From Streptomyces parvulus (GTDB lineage Bacteria > Actinomycetota > Actinomycetes > Streptomycetales > Streptomycetaceae): a stretch of 64,000 bases of DNA. A model generated the notes under the pieces. It had not been told where the DNA came from. It worked only from the letters and a program-made list of their open reading frames with translations, and made no database searches. Both the position numbers and the translations under genes were made by a program. The stretch covers positions 124,001 through 188,000 of the forward strand of contig NZ_BMRX01000013.1 of NCBI RefSeq assembly GCF_014648855.1, in the 5' to 3' direction. This document shows positions 25,164 through 33,959 of this stretch, in pieces (positions within the stretch are counted from its first letter, which is position 1; the number at the start of each line of letters is the position of its first letter).

Positions 25164-26978
25164 TCATACGAGGCCGACGCCGGCCAGGACCAGCGCAAGG
25201 CGGTCGGCCGCCCCCTCGACGACACGGACCGGGATCTCCCAGTCCTCCTGGTGCACATGGCAGGCCGGGTACGGGAGGTCCGGGTCGTCGTCGCAGGACG
25301 CGGCCGTCGCTGAGACGTGCAGCACTCCCCCGGGCACCGAGGGGTTCAGATCGAGGGAGCGGGACAGACCGGTGTCCGCTCCCGCGCCCGCACGCAGCAG
25401 TCCGGGCGGGGTCGCCGAGACCACGAGCCGCGTCGCGGGCCCGTAGCGCAGGTCCAGCTTCTGCCCCGCGGGTGCCCGGAAGGCCACCTCCAGGCGCAAG
25501 GTGCCCGGCGCCGCCTCCGTCGTCTCCCGCCGTACGCCGCCGCCCCGCGCGCCCAGGACCTCCTGCGGCAGCCGAAGCCGGGTCAGCCGGTGCCGGGCCG
25601 ACTCGACGACCAGGATGTCGCCGCCGAAGACCACGGCGGCACTGGGCTCGCGCAGATCGGTCGCCAGCGTGCTGACCTCGCCGGTGGGCGGTTCATAGCG
25701 GCGCAGAGCGTGGTTGTAGGTGTCGGCGACGGCCACCGAGCCGTCCGGCAGGGCCGTGACGCCCAGGGGATGCTGGAGCAGGGCCCGGGCGGCGGGGCCG
25801 TCGCGGTACCCGAAGTCGAAGAGTCCGGTGCCCACCGCCGTGCGGACCGTGCCGCCGAGGTCCACCCAGCGCAGGGCGGAGGTCTCGGAGTCGGCCACCC
25901 AGAGCCGGTCCTCCGTCGCGGACAGCCCGGACGGCTGCGCGAACCAGGCCTCGGGGCCGGGCCCGTCGACCAGCCCCTCGTTGCCGGTCCCGGCGGTGAC
26001 GGTGACACTCCCGTCGCGCGGATCGTAGGCCCAGAGCTGGTGCACCCCGGCCATGGCGATCCACACCCGGCCGTTCCACAGGGCGACGTCCCAGGGCGAG
26101 GACAGGTCCACGGCGCGGGCGGCCCCGCGGGTGGGTCCGCCCGGCCGTCCCTGCCTGCCGGTCCCGGCCAGCGTGGTGACGTCGCCGGTGGCGGGCTCGT
26201 ACCGGCGCAGTGCGTGGTTGACGGTGTCGGCGACGACGACCGAGCCGTCGGCGAGCAGCGCGAGTCCCTGCGGTTCGCTGAACTCGGCGCTCCCGGCCGG
26301 GCCGTCCGTGAAGCCCCTCCTCCCGCTGCCGATCCGCCGCACGGGGCTCTCCCCGTCCGCGGCCAGCTCCACCAGCTGATGCCGGGTGGTGTCGCTGACC
26401 AGGAAGGTGCCGGAGGGCAGGAGCACGCCCTTGCCGGGAAAGCGCAGGGCCGTCGGTTCCGGTCGCGGCGGCACGTACGGGGCGTCGCCGCGCCGCAGGG
26501 TGCCCTTTGCCTCGTGCCGGACCTCCAGTTCCTCGACCAGCCGCTGGATCGCGGGCGCGTGTCCCTCGCCCGCGTACTGGGCGACGACATAGCCCTCGGG
26601 ATCGATCACGGCGAGGGTGGGCCAGGCGCGTACGGCGTACTGCTTCCACGTGACCCGTTCCGGGTCGTCCAGGACGGGATGCCCGACGCCGTAGCGCTCG
26701 ACCGCGTCGAGAACGGCCCGGTGTTCGGCCTCGTGCGTGAACTTGGGCGAGTGCACACCCACGATCACCACGGTGTCCCGGTGCCTCTCCTCCAGCTCGC
26801 GCAGTTCGTCCAGCGCGTGCAGGCAGTTGACGCAGCAGAACGTCCAGAAGTCGAGGATCACGATCCGACCGCGCAGTGCCGCGAGACTCAGCTCCTGGTC
26901 ACCGGTGTTGATCCAGCCGCCCCGGCCCACGAGCTGGGGAGCGCGGACCCGTGCATGTTTCACCACGGTTCGAGCCAA
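25164..26978 (-). CDS. Thioredoxin-like/NHL-repeat protein
   Basis: 604 residues from ATG 26978. Residues 15-160 are a TlpA-like thioredoxin domain whose active site reads FWTFCCVNCLH (CCxxC). Residues 185-470 are NHL beta-propeller repeats, seen as several GLALLADGSVVVADTVNHALRR-like blades. The C-terminal 110 residues form a beta-rich domain with CDDDPDLPYPAC. No signal peptide is seen. This domain order is conserved from bacteria to animals (NHLRC2-like); the role is poorly known and may link redox state to a propeller scaffold. Confidence 0.9.
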   Translation of the reverse strand: MARTVVKHARVRAPQLVGRGGWINTGDQELSLAALRGRIVILDFWTFCCVNCLHALDELRELEERHRDTVVIVGVHSPKFTHEAEHRAVLDAVERYGVGHPVLDDPERVTWKQYAVRAWPTLAVIDPEGYVVAQYAGEGHAPAIQRLVEELEVRHEAKGTLRRGDAPYVPPRPEPTALRFPGKGVLLPSGTFLVSDTTRHQLVELAADGESPVRRIGSGRRGFTDGPAGSAEFSEPQGLALLADGSVVVADTVNHALRRYEPATGDVTTLAGTGRQGRPGGPTRGAARAVDLSSPWDVALWNGRVWIAMAGVHQLWAYDPRDGSVTVTAGTGNEGLVDGPGPEAWFAQPSGLSATEDRLWVADSETSALRWVDLGGTVRTAVGTGLFDFGYRDGPAARALLQHPLGVTALPDGSVAVADTYNHALRRYEPPTGEVSTLATDLREPSAAVVFGGDILVVESARHRLTRLRLPQEVLGARGGGVRRETTEAAPGTLRLEVAFRAPAGQKLDLRYGPATRLVVSATPPGLLRAGAGADTGLSRSLDLNPSVPGGVLHVSATAASCDDDPDLPYPACHVHQEDWEIPVRVVEGAADRLALVLAGVGLV

Positions 26979-27045
26979 TCACACCGTCCGCCTCCCGACC
27001 AGGAAGGTTCCCGGTCCGCGACGCGCTCCGTGGCCCCCACGGGGT

Positions 27046-27672
27046 TCAGCCCAGGCCGGCGGCCACCGCCGCGAGGGCCGTGCGCAGGGTGGTCGCGAGG
27101 TCGGTCCGGGCGGTGGCGGTGTCGGTGGCGGGCTCGGCCGTTCGGTACGCGTGGCGTTCGACCGCCGCGCGAAGAGCGGCGTTGAGCATGGCGGCCCAGA
27201 TCGCGGGCCGCACGTCGTCGTCGGGCAGCCCCGCCCGTTCGGCGAGGGCGCTCGCGAAGACGGGCTCCGCCTCGTCGTGGGTCTGCAGCCAGACGGCCCG
27301 CAACCCCGGTTCCCCGCGGGTCAGTCGCAGCAGGGCGCCCACATCCGGGCCCGGCAGTGCGACGTCGGCGGCCCACAGGTGGTCGAAGGCCGCCTCCAGG
27401 GGTTGCCCGGCGCCCCACTGCCGCAGCGCGGCGGCGATCGCGTCGATGCCCGTCGAGAAGAGCGGCCGTACGCAGCTCTCCTTCGTCGGGAAGTAGCGCC
27501 ACACCGTGCGTGCGGAGACGCCCACCGCCTGCCCGATCTGCTCCCCCGTCGTCGCGGCGACGCCCTGCGCGACGAACAGCTCGACCGCGGCCCTGGCGAT
27601 CTCCAGCCGGATCTCGGCCTTGCGCTCCTCGGTCAGCGGAGGGCGTCCCGCCCGTCCCCGAGCTGCGGTCAT
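27046..27672 (-). CDS. TetR-family transcriptional regulator
   Basis: 208 residues from ATG 27672, chosen because GGAGG lies 6 bases upstream. The TetR helix-turn-helix spans residues 15-62 (IRLEIARAAVELFVAQGVAATTGEQIGQAVGVSARTVWRYF). The C-terminal ligand domain does not reveal the inducer. It is divergent from an SDR gene, with a perfect palindrome in between, so it probably represses both. Confidence 0.92.
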   Translation of the reverse strand: MTAARGRAGRPPLTEERKAEIRLEIARAAVELFVAQGVAATTGEQIGQAVGVSARTVWRYFPTKESCVRPLFSTGIDAIAAALRQWGAGQPLEAAFDHLWAADVALPGPDVGALLRLTRGEPGLRAVWLQTHDEAEPVFASALAERAGLPDDDVRPAIWAAMLNAALRAAVERHAYRTAEPATDTATARTDLATTLRTALAAVAAGLG

Positions 27673-27722
27673 CTGAGCCTCCGGCGCCAATGGGCAGTGC
27701 GCTGGTCATTCTCCCACCAGAG

Positions 27723-27745
27723 TTTATGTCACTCAGAGACATAAA
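27723..27745. promoter_or_regulatory. TetR operator palindrome
   Basis: TTTATGTC (27723-27730) and GACATAAA (27738-27745) are perfect 8-bp arms around 7 bases. It is AT-rich against a GC-rich background and lies between the divergent TetR and SDR starts, as expected for an operator. Confidence 0.72.
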
Positions 27746-27811
27746 TGGTTAGAGTGCTCGCGCGGTGCGACACGAGTCCTCCGCGTGAGCACGTTCTGGA
27801 TGGAGTAGTGC

Positions 27812-28573
27812 ATGACGGACGATCTGAACGGTCGCAGCGTGATCGTCACCGGGGCCGGTTCCGGTATCGGGCGCGCGGCGGCGCTCGCCTTCGCCGCCCA
27901 GGGCGACCGGGTCGTGGTGGCGGACCTCAACGCCGACGGAGCCGGCGCGGTCGTCGAGGAGATCGAGCGGGCGGGCGGCACGGCCGTGGCCGTCACGGGC
28001 GACCTGAGCGAGCAGGGCGTCGTCGACACGGTGACGGCAACGGCGGTGGAACGGTTCGGCGGCGTGCAGGTCCTGGTGAACAACGCCGGGATCATGGACA
28101 GCATGTCGGCGCCGGCCGACGTGACCGACGCCGAGTGGGCCCGCGTCCTCCGGGTCAATCTGACCGCGCCGTTCCTGCTCACCCGTGCCGTACTGCCCCA
28201 CATGCTCACCGCCGGGCGCGGCGCGATCGTGAACACCGCCTCGGAGGCGGCGCTGCGCGGCAGCGCGGCCGGCGCCGCTTACACGGCCTCCAAGCACGGC
28301 GTGGTCGGACTGACGAAGTCCCTGGCGGTGATGTACCGCAGGAGCGGCATTCGCGCCAACGCGATCTGTCCGGGTGGTACCGCCACGGCCATCGGGGTCG
28401 AGGCCGACCGCTCGGCGCACGGTCCGGCGGCGATCGGCCCGCACTTCGTCAACCTCGGCCGCGTGTCGCAGCCGGAGGAGCAGGCCGCGGCGATCCTGTT
28501 CCTCGCCTCCGATGCCGCGAGCAACATCAACGGCGCGATCCTGCCCGTCGACGACGGCTGGTCCGCCGTCTGA
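27812..28573 (+). CDS. Short-chain dehydrogenase/reductase
   Basis: 253 residues. A classical SDR with TGAGSGIGRAAALAFAAQG, VADLNADG (the Asp favours NAD), NNAG, the catalytic Ser in NTASEAA, and YTASK. The neighbours encode a TetR regulator (divergent) and a Baeyer-Villiger monooxygenase (convergent), so it may oxidise an alcohol to the ketone that the monooxygenase uses. That link is inference. Confidence 0.93.
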   Translation: MTDDLNGRSVIVTGAGSGIGRAAALAFAAQGDRVVVADLNADGAGAVVEEIERAGGTAVAVTGDLSEQGVVDTVTATAVERFGGVQVLVNNAGIMDSMSAPADVTDAEWARVLRVNLTAPFLLTRAVLPHMLTAGRGAIVNTASEAALRGSAAGAAYTASKHGVVGLTKSLAVMYRRSGIRANAICPGGTATAIGVEADRSAHGPAAIGPHFVNLGRVSQPEEQAAAILFLASDAASNINGAILPVDDGWSAV

Positions 28574-28604
28574 CCCGGGTTTCCGGCCCGCCGTACGAGA
28601 CGTC

Positions 28605-28644
28605 GTGCCGCGGGGCCCGTCCGGGCGGCCGGGCCCCGCGGCAC
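28605..28644. terminator. Strong bidirectional terminator hairpin
   Basis: GTGCCGCGGGGCCCG (28605-28619) and its exact complement (28630-28644) form a 15-bp stem with a 10-base loop, between the convergent SDR and monooxygenase genes. Confidence 0.75.
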
Positions 28645-28664
28645 ATCGCGCCCCCGTCGCCGCG

Positions 28665-28688
28665 TCGACGCATCGACGCATCGACGCC
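28665..28688. repeat. Three 8-bp tandem repeats
   Basis: TCGACGCA occurs at 28665-28672 and 28673-28680 and as TCGACGCC at 28681-28688, ending right at the stop codon of the monooxygenase. It is probably a slippage product with no clear role. Confidence 0.6.
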
Positions 28689-30491
28689 TCAGGACGGTCG
28701 GCGTACGGCGAGCGCGTCGCTCATGGACGTCGCACGCCACCGCGTCAGGAGGTCGTGGAAGGCGGCCGCGCCGTGCGGGTAGGCGGTGGGGCCGTTGGGC
28801 CGGCCGCGCCCTTCGCCGTTGTAGTACCCGGGGGTGCACTCGGCGTGGAACCACTCGTGGTCGGGCGCGCCGTCGGACAGGACCGCGAGCCAGGCGTCCT
28901 CGGCCTCGCGGGAGGGTTCGACGACGGCTCCCCGGGCCTCGGCCGCGGCGACGAGTGCCGCCGCGTGCACCGCGTGCTCGTCGAGCACGTGCGTGAAGTT
29001 GACGCTGCTCGCGCTCTGCGCGGCCCCCAACTGGATCAGGTTCGGGAAGCCGTTGCGGGTGAGGCCGTGCAGGGACCGCGGTCCGCGTTGCTTCAAAGCG
29101 TCCAGCAGTCTTACGCCGTCCCGGCCGCTGACGGACAGCTTGCCGGAGTGGACGCCGGAGACGCCGACCGAGAACCCGGTGGCGAAGACGAGGCAGTCAA
29201 GCCGGTATTCCGTGTCCCCCACCACCACGCCGTGCTCGGTCATTCGCTCGATGCCGTGCGTGTCCGCCGTGTCGACCAGGGTGACGTTGTCGCGGTTGAA
29301 CGCCTGGAGGTAGGCATCGGAGAACGTGGGGCGTTTGCAGGCGTACCGGTACCAGGGCTTGAGCTTCTCCGCGGTGTCCGCGTCGGCGACGACGTGCTCG
29401 ACGCGCGCACGGATCGCGTTCATCTTCTCGGCGTCGGCGATCTCGTAGGCCGCCTCGAAGCCCTGCCTGTCGGACGGGCGGCGGAAACTCGGCAGGAGCT
29501 TCTCCAGCAGGCCGGCGCCGGCGGTCCACTGGTCCGCCACCAGGTCGCGTTCGACGGATTCCCCGGAGACGATTTGCAGGAAGTTGTCGCGGCGCTCGCG
29601 TGCCCATCCGTCGTGGTCGGCGCCGACGTCCCGCGCCGTCGTGCGCCGGTTGGCGCGCACGTCCACGGTGGACGGGGTGCGCTGGAAGACGTAGACGTGT
29701 CCGGCGTCCTCGGCCAGCTTCGGGATGACCTGCACCCCGGTGGCGCCCGTGCCGACCACGCCGACGCGCCGGTCCGCGAGGCCGGTGAGTCCGCCGTCCG
29801 GGGTCCCGCCCGTGTATCCGTAGTCCCACCGCGAGGTGTGGAAGGTGTGGCCCCGGAAGTCCTCGATCCCGGGGATGCCGGGCAGCTTCAGCTCGGTGAG
29901 GGTGCCCGTCGCCGTGACGACGTAGGTGGCCCGGAACGCGTCGCCCCGGTCGGTCGCCACGATCCACGACTGCGTGGTGTCGTCCCAGGCCAGGGACGTG
30001 ACGGACGTGGAGAACAGGGCGTCCGCGTAGAGGTCGAACTTCTCGGCGATCCGTACCGCGTGGCGGCGGATCTCCTCTCCGGGCGCGTACTTCCACTCGG
30101 GGACGTACCCCGTCTCGTCGAGCAGCGGCAGGTAGACGTGGGACTCGACGTCGCAGTGGATGCCCGGGTACCGGTTCCAGTACCAGGTTCCCCCGAAATC
30201 ACCGCCCTTCTCCACGACACGGATCCGCTCGACTCCTTGCTGCCGCAGCCGGGCGCCCGCGAGGATGCCGCCGAATCCACCGCCGACGACGGCCACGTCG
30301 ACGTGGTCCCGAAGGGGGTCACGCTCACCAGTGCGCGTCGCGTACGGATCCTCGTCGTAGAAGCCGAACTCGGCATCGGCGGACAGGTACTGGCGGGTGC
30401 CGTCGGGGCGTACGCGCCGCTCCCTCTCCAGGCGGTAGCGCCGCCTGAGACCGGCCAGTGCCTCGGAGGAGATTGCATCCGAGTACGTCAT
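28689..30491 (-). CDS. Baeyer-Villiger-type flavin monooxygenase
   Basis: 600 residues from ATG 30491. Two Rossmann loops are present, GGGFGG (residues 70-75, FAD) and GTGATG (247-252, NADPH). Between them lies the Baeyer-Villiger fingerprint FRGHTFHTSRWD (F212 to D223). The 65-residue N-terminal extension is typical of the cyclohexanone/phenylacetone-type subgroup. The enzyme inserts oxygen next to a ketone, giving an ester or lactone. The divergent gene encodes a lipoprotein of the SMP-30 lactonase fold, and an SDR is convergent, so alcohol to ketone to lactone to hydroxy acid is plausible. Confidence 0.92.
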   Translation of the reverse strand: MTYSDAISSEALAGLRRRYRLERERRVRPDGTRQYLSADAEFGFYDEDPYATRTGERDPLRDHVDVAVVGGGFGGILAGARLRQQGVERIRVVEKGGDFGGTWYWNRYPGIHCDVESHVYLPLLDETGYVPEWKYAPGEEIRRHAVRIAEKFDLYADALFSTSVTSLAWDDTTQSWIVATDRGDAFRATYVVTATGTLTELKLPGIPGIEDFRGHTFHTSRWDYGYTGGTPDGGLTGLADRRVGVVGTGATGVQVIPKLAEDAGHVYVFQRTPSTVDVRANRRTTARDVGADHDGWARERRDNFLQIVSGESVERDLVADQWTAGAGLLEKLLPSFRRPSDRQGFEAAYEIADAEKMNAIRARVEHVVADADTAEKLKPWYRYACKRPTFSDAYLQAFNRDNVTLVDTADTHGIERMTEHGVVVGDTEYRLDCLVFATGFSVGVSGVHSGKLSVSGRDGVRLLDALKQRGPRSLHGLTRNGFPNLIQLGAAQSASSVNFTHVLDEHAVHAAALVAAAEARGAVVEPSREAEDAWLAVLSDGAPDHEWFHAECTPGYYNGEGRGRPNGPTAYPHGAAAFHDLLTRWRATSMSDALAVRRPS

Positions 30492-30596
30492 GTGGGGGGA
30501 CCTCTGTCCTTCCGGTTCGGTGCGCGGAGGTCGCCGTGTCGACACAAAGGCGCATGGGCGCACCGGACTTGAGCTGGCATGCACTACCGTAGCAAG

Positions 30597-30618
30597 AACC
30601 GGACAACACTGTCCGGTT
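30597..30618. promoter_or_regulatory. Palindromic operator A
   Basis: AACCGGACA (30597-30605) and TGTCCGGTT (30610-30618) are perfect 9-bp arms around ACAC. It lies between the divergent monooxygenase and lactonase genes and is a likely TetR-type operator. Confidence 0.7.
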
Positions 30619-30621
30619 GAG

Positions 30622-30640
30622 TTGCGGACAGCTTCCGCAA
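30622..30640. promoter_or_regulatory. Palindromic operator B
   Basis: TTGCGGA (30622-30628) and TCCGCAA (30634-30640) are perfect 7-bp arms around 5 bases, only 3 bases from operator A. Both share a CGGACA core, and another CGGACA follows close to the lactonase start. Confidence 0.55.
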
Positions 30641-30665
30641 ACATTCGGACAGGAAGAGCGACCCC

Positions 30666-31688
30666 ATGCAACGACTCCCGATCCGATCCCTCACCGGGCT
30701 CGCCGCGATCGCCCTGCTCGTCCTCACCGGCTGCGGTACGCAGACACGGCCCGGCCCCCAGGGCACTTCCGCCGCCGGCGCCGACCGCACCATCCGCGCC
30801 CAGCACGTAATGCAGCTGACGAAAGTGCACCCCGAGACGGGCATGACGCTGCTGGAGGGGCCGACCTTCGACGCGGACGGGAAACTGCTCGTCGTCGACG
30901 TCACCGCACCGGCCGGCGAACCCAAGCTGCTGCGCGTCGACTTGCGGCGGAAGACGTCCCGCCAGGTGCACACCGACGACCGCGGCGCCTACACCTCGGC
31001 CCAGTTCAGCCCCCACGACGGGCGCGTCTACCTCACCGACTTCTCCCACGGCGACATCGTCAGTCTGGCGTCCGACGGCAGCGACGTGCGGACCTTCTTC
31101 TCCGGGGAGGTCGACGGAGCCAGGATGAACCCCGACGACCTCGCGTTCGACCGGGACGGCAACCTCTACATCAGCGACTCGCGCGGCATGTCCGAGGGCG
31201 CGGCGACCGGACGCGTGGTGCGGATCGACCGGGACGGGGGCGGCGCCGTCGTCCTCGCGGACGGGATGGCGGCACCCAACGGCATCTCCTTCGACTCCGA
31301 GTACCGCGGTCTGTGGGTGAGCGAACTGGTGGAGAACTGCGTGTCCTACCTGCTCCTCGACGGGAAGGGCCGTGCGGCGTCACGGCACACGGGCATCAGG
31401 GTGAACGGCGGTGTCGCCCAGACCGACTCGATCGCCGTGGACGCGGACGGGAACCTGTACCAGGCGCTGCACGGCCGCCCCGCGATGGCCGTGTACGACC
31501 GGAACGGCAGGCGCCTCGCCACCGTCGAGGTCCCGGCCCGCGCGGCGGAAGGAGTGCGGTCCGCGACGAACGTCGCCATCGTGCCCGGAGGAACCAGGGC
31601 CTACATGACGGTCAGTGGGCCCGACGGAGGGTTCCTGTACTCCTTCGAGGCACTCGCGGAGGGCGTCCGCCAGTCCAACGGCGGCTGA
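30666..31688 (+). CDS. Lipoprotein of SMP-30/gluconolactonase fold
   Basis: 340 residues from ATG 30666. The signal sequence ends in a lipobox LTGC with Cys23, so the protein is anchored outside the membrane. The rest is a six-bladed propeller (LLEGPTFDADGKLLVVDV, MNPDDLAFDRDGNLYISD, APNGISFDSEYRGLWVSE, TDSIAVDADGNLYQAL) with the Glu, Asn and Asp positions used for metal binding in SMP-30 lactonases. It is divergent from a monooxygenase that can make lactones, so an extracellular lactonase role is plausible. Confidence 0.88.
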   Translation: MQRLPIRSLTGLAAIALLVLTGCGTQTRPGPQGTSAAGADRTIRAQHVMQLTKVHPETGMTLLEGPTFDADGKLLVVDVTAPAGEPKLLRVDLRRKTSRQVHTDDRGAYTSAQFSPHDGRVYLTDFSHGDIVSLASDGSDVRTFFSGEVDGARMNPDDLAFDRDGNLYISDSRGMSEGAATGRVVRIDRDGGGAVVLADGMAAPNGISFDSEYRGLWVSELVENCVSYLLLDGKGRAASRHTGIRVNGGVAQTDSIAVDADGNLYQALHGRPAMAVYDRNGRRLATVEVPARAAEGVRSATNVAIVPGGTRAYMTVSGPDGGFLYSFEALAEGVRQSNGG

Positions 31689-31698
31689 CCCACCTTGC

Positions 31699-32292
31699 TC
31701 ACCCGCCGAACGGGCGCACCGGCCCCACGTCCACACCGAGCAGGCGCCACGCGGTCATCGCCCGGCGTTCTCGCACCTCGCGAGTGGGACCGGTGACGGC
31801 GCCCGACACCATGGCGACGGCGATCATCAGGTCCTCCTTCGCCGCGGCCAGCCGATGACCGGCCGGCAAGTGCGCCCGCAGAGCGCGCTCGACGCGCCCC
31901 GACAACGCCGCGGCGTACGCGGGAACACCCGGACCGCCGGCCGCCCCGTCGGCGTGCAGCACGCCGATGAACGCCGCCGACTCGGTCTGATGCCAGGTGA
32001 GCACTCCCAGGATGCGGGCGATGTCGGTGCCGGGAGCCTTCGCCGCTTGCTCGATCTGCCGGACGTTCTCGTCAAGTACGGCGGTCGCGACGGCCGTTCG
32101 GTCGGGGAAGTGCCGGTAGAGGACGCCCTGCCCGACCCCGGCCCGGCGGGCGATCTCGGACAACGGGGCGTCGAGGCCGTTCTCCGCGTAGATCTCCCGC
32201 GCGGCCGCGACGACGGCGGCACGATTGCGGGCGGCAACCCGGCGCCCGTCGTTGGCGGGCCGCCGCTCGTCGGACACGGGTCGCTCGGTCAT
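31699..32292 (-). CDS. TetR-family transcriptional regulator
   Basis: 197 residues from ATG 32292, which overlaps the stop of the upstream receiver/phosphatase gene (ATGA). The helix-turn-helix is residues 22-68 (AAVVAAAREIYAENGLDAPLSEIARRAGVGQGVLYRHF). Its position is double-edged: it is the last gene of the stress operon by overlap, but its 3' end faces the lactonase gene, whose upstream palindromes it could also bind. Confidence 0.9.
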   Translation of the reverse strand: MTERPVSDERRPANDGRRVAARNRAAVVAAAREIYAENGLDAPLSEIARRAGVGQGVLYRHFPDRTAVATAVLDENVRQIEQAAKAPGTDIARILGVLTWHQTESAAFIGVLHADGAAGGPGVPAYAAALSGRVERALRAHLPAGHRLAAAKEDLMIAVAMVSGAVTGPTREVRERRAMTAWRLLGVDVGPVRPFGG

Positions 32293-33959
32293 CCCCGGAG
32301 CCTATCCCCCGGCGGACCGGGCCGGTCGGCTCCTGTTTCCTCGGGGGCGTTCAGGCGCACCGCCATGATGGCGATGTCGTCGCTGCCGTCCGGGGGCAGG
32401 CGGTCCAGAAGCTCGTCGCACACGTCCTCGGGGGGCAGCGGGGCCTCGGCCAGGACGCGGGCCAAGGAGTCGAGGGACCGCTGGAGGTCGATGTGGCGGC
32501 GTTCGATCAGGCCGTCGGTGACCAGGAGGAGGAGGCTGCCGGACTCCGCGGTGACCTGGAGCGCCGGAGGATGGGGCAGGCCGAGGCCGAGCATGGGGCC
32601 GTGCTCCTCCACGTAGACGGTGGTGCCGTCGGGGGCGCGCAGGAGGGGCGGGAGGTGGCCGGCGTTCGCGACGTGCAGGGTCTCGGAGGCGTACTCGATC
32701 AGGACGACGCAGAGGGTGACGGCCGTGCCGGGCTCCACGGAGGTCAGCAGGTGGTCGAGGCGGGACAGGATGGCGTGGGGCGGGTGTCCCTCCAGGGCGT
32801 AGGCGCGCAGGGCGTGCCGTACCTGGCCCATGACCATGGCGGCGTCGAGGGAGTGTCCGGCGACGTCGCCGACCGCGACCACGAGACCGTTGACGGTGCT
32901 GATGGCCTCGTAGAAGTCGCCGCCGATCTCCGCGCGTTCGCTGGCGGGCAGGTAGCGCACGGCCAGGTCGGCGCGGGCGTCGCGGGGCAGGTTCTCGGGC
33001 AGGAAGCTGCGCTGGAGCGTGAGGGCCAGGGCGTGTTCCTCGCTGTAGCTGCGCAGGGCCTCCAGGGCGAGGGCGCTGGCCCGGGCCAGCTGGTGGAGGA
33101 GCTGGTGGTCGTCGTCGAGGACGACGGCGTGTGCGGGGACGAGGATGACGACGGGGGGCCGGTCGGACTTGGCCCGGCCGACGACGACGCGGCGCCCCGC
33201 GGGGTCGCCGAGCGGTTCGGGCAGGGACACTCGGTCGGGCAGGCCGTCGGTGATGCCGGTGGTGTCGGTGGTGTCGGTCCAGGCGTCGTCGCGGCCTTCG
33301 GGCGCGGGGACGGGGTGCACCTGGGTGTCCGCGGTGGACGCGGTGCCCTGCCGCTTCGTCGTGGTGTGGGCGACCAGGGCGTCGCCCTGCGGGGTGTGGA
33401 GGAAGACGGCGCTGTCGCAGCGCAGGACGGACGCGGCTCCCTGGGTGGTGGCCCTGATCAGTTCGTGTGCGTCGGTGGCGCTGTAGACGGCCAGGGTCGC
33501 GCGGTTGAGCAGGTGCAGCCGGTCGGCGAGGAGTTCGGCGCGGCGGCGGGCCCGGGCGTAGCGCAGGGTCGCCGTGACGGTGGCGAGGAGTTCTCCCGGT
33601 GCGATGGGCTCGACGAGATAGGCGTCGGCGCCGCGGTACAGGCCCCGGGTGCGGTCGTCCGCCGAGATCGCCGACGCCGAGATGTTGATCACCGGCATGG
33701 CCGCCGTGACCGGGTTCTCCTTGATGCGCTCGCAGACCTCGAAGCCCGTCATGTCCGGCAGGCGTACGTCGACGATGGCGATCTCGGGGAGTTCTGCGGC
33801 GGTGCGCAGCAGTTCGAGCGCGCGGGTGCCGTCCTCCGCGGTGGTGACCCGGTGCCCGCCGCGCGCCAGTGTGGTGGCCAGGACGTAGCGGTTGGTGGGG
33901 TCGTCGTCCACGACCAGGATGTGGGCGGGGGCCTGGTCGTCGGCGTGCTGCTGGGTCAT
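32289..33959 (-). CDS. Fused response regulator / SpoIIE-type phosphatase
   Basis: 556 residues from ATG 33959. An N-terminal receiver domain (ILVVDDDPTN, phosphoacceptor D64 in IVDVRLPDM) is followed by a GAF-like region (about 150-300) and a C-terminal SpoIIE/PP2C domain (GGDFYEAI, VGDVAGHS, ANAGHLPPL, LLLVTDGLIERR, DDIAIMAV). Phosphorylation by the hybrid kinase encoded upstream should control the phosphatase, which would act on a STAS protein such as the RsbS/RsbR type in the same operon. Both ends overlap neighbours by ATGA. Confidence 0.92.
   Translation of the reverse strand: MTQQHADDQAPAHILVVDDDPTNRYVLATTLARGGHRVTTAEDGTRALELLRTAAELPEIAIVDVRLPDMTGFEVCERIKENPVTAAMPVINISASAISADDRTRGLYRGADAYLVEPIAPGELLATVTATLRYARARRRAELLADRLHLLNRATLAVYSATDAHELIRATTQGAASVLRCDSAVFLHTPQGDALVAHTTTKRQGTASTADTQVHPVPAPEGRDDAWTDTTDTTGITDGLPDRVSLPEPLGDPAGRRVVVGRAKSDRPPVVILVPAHAVVLDDDHQLLHQLARASALALEALRSYSEEHALALTLQRSFLPENLPRDARADLAVRYLPASERAEIGGDFYEAISTVNGLVVAVGDVAGHSLDAAMVMGQVRHALRAYALEGHPPHAILSRLDHLLTSVEPGTAVTLCVVLIEYASETLHVANAGHLPPLLRAPDGTTVYVEEHGPMLGLGLPHPPALQVTAESGSLLLLVTDGLIERRHIDLQRSLDSLARVLAEAPLPPEDVCDELLDRLPPDGSDDIAIMAVRLNAPEETGADRPGPPGDRLRG

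Noticed and set aside
22724..25258. An 844-codon minus-strand frame opposite the molybdopterin subunit
   Set aside because: It has no recognisable motif and lies fully against genes with catalytic motifs.
28665..28688. Start of a CRISPR-like or satellite array
   Set aside because: Only three 8-bp units with no spacers; best explained by slippage.
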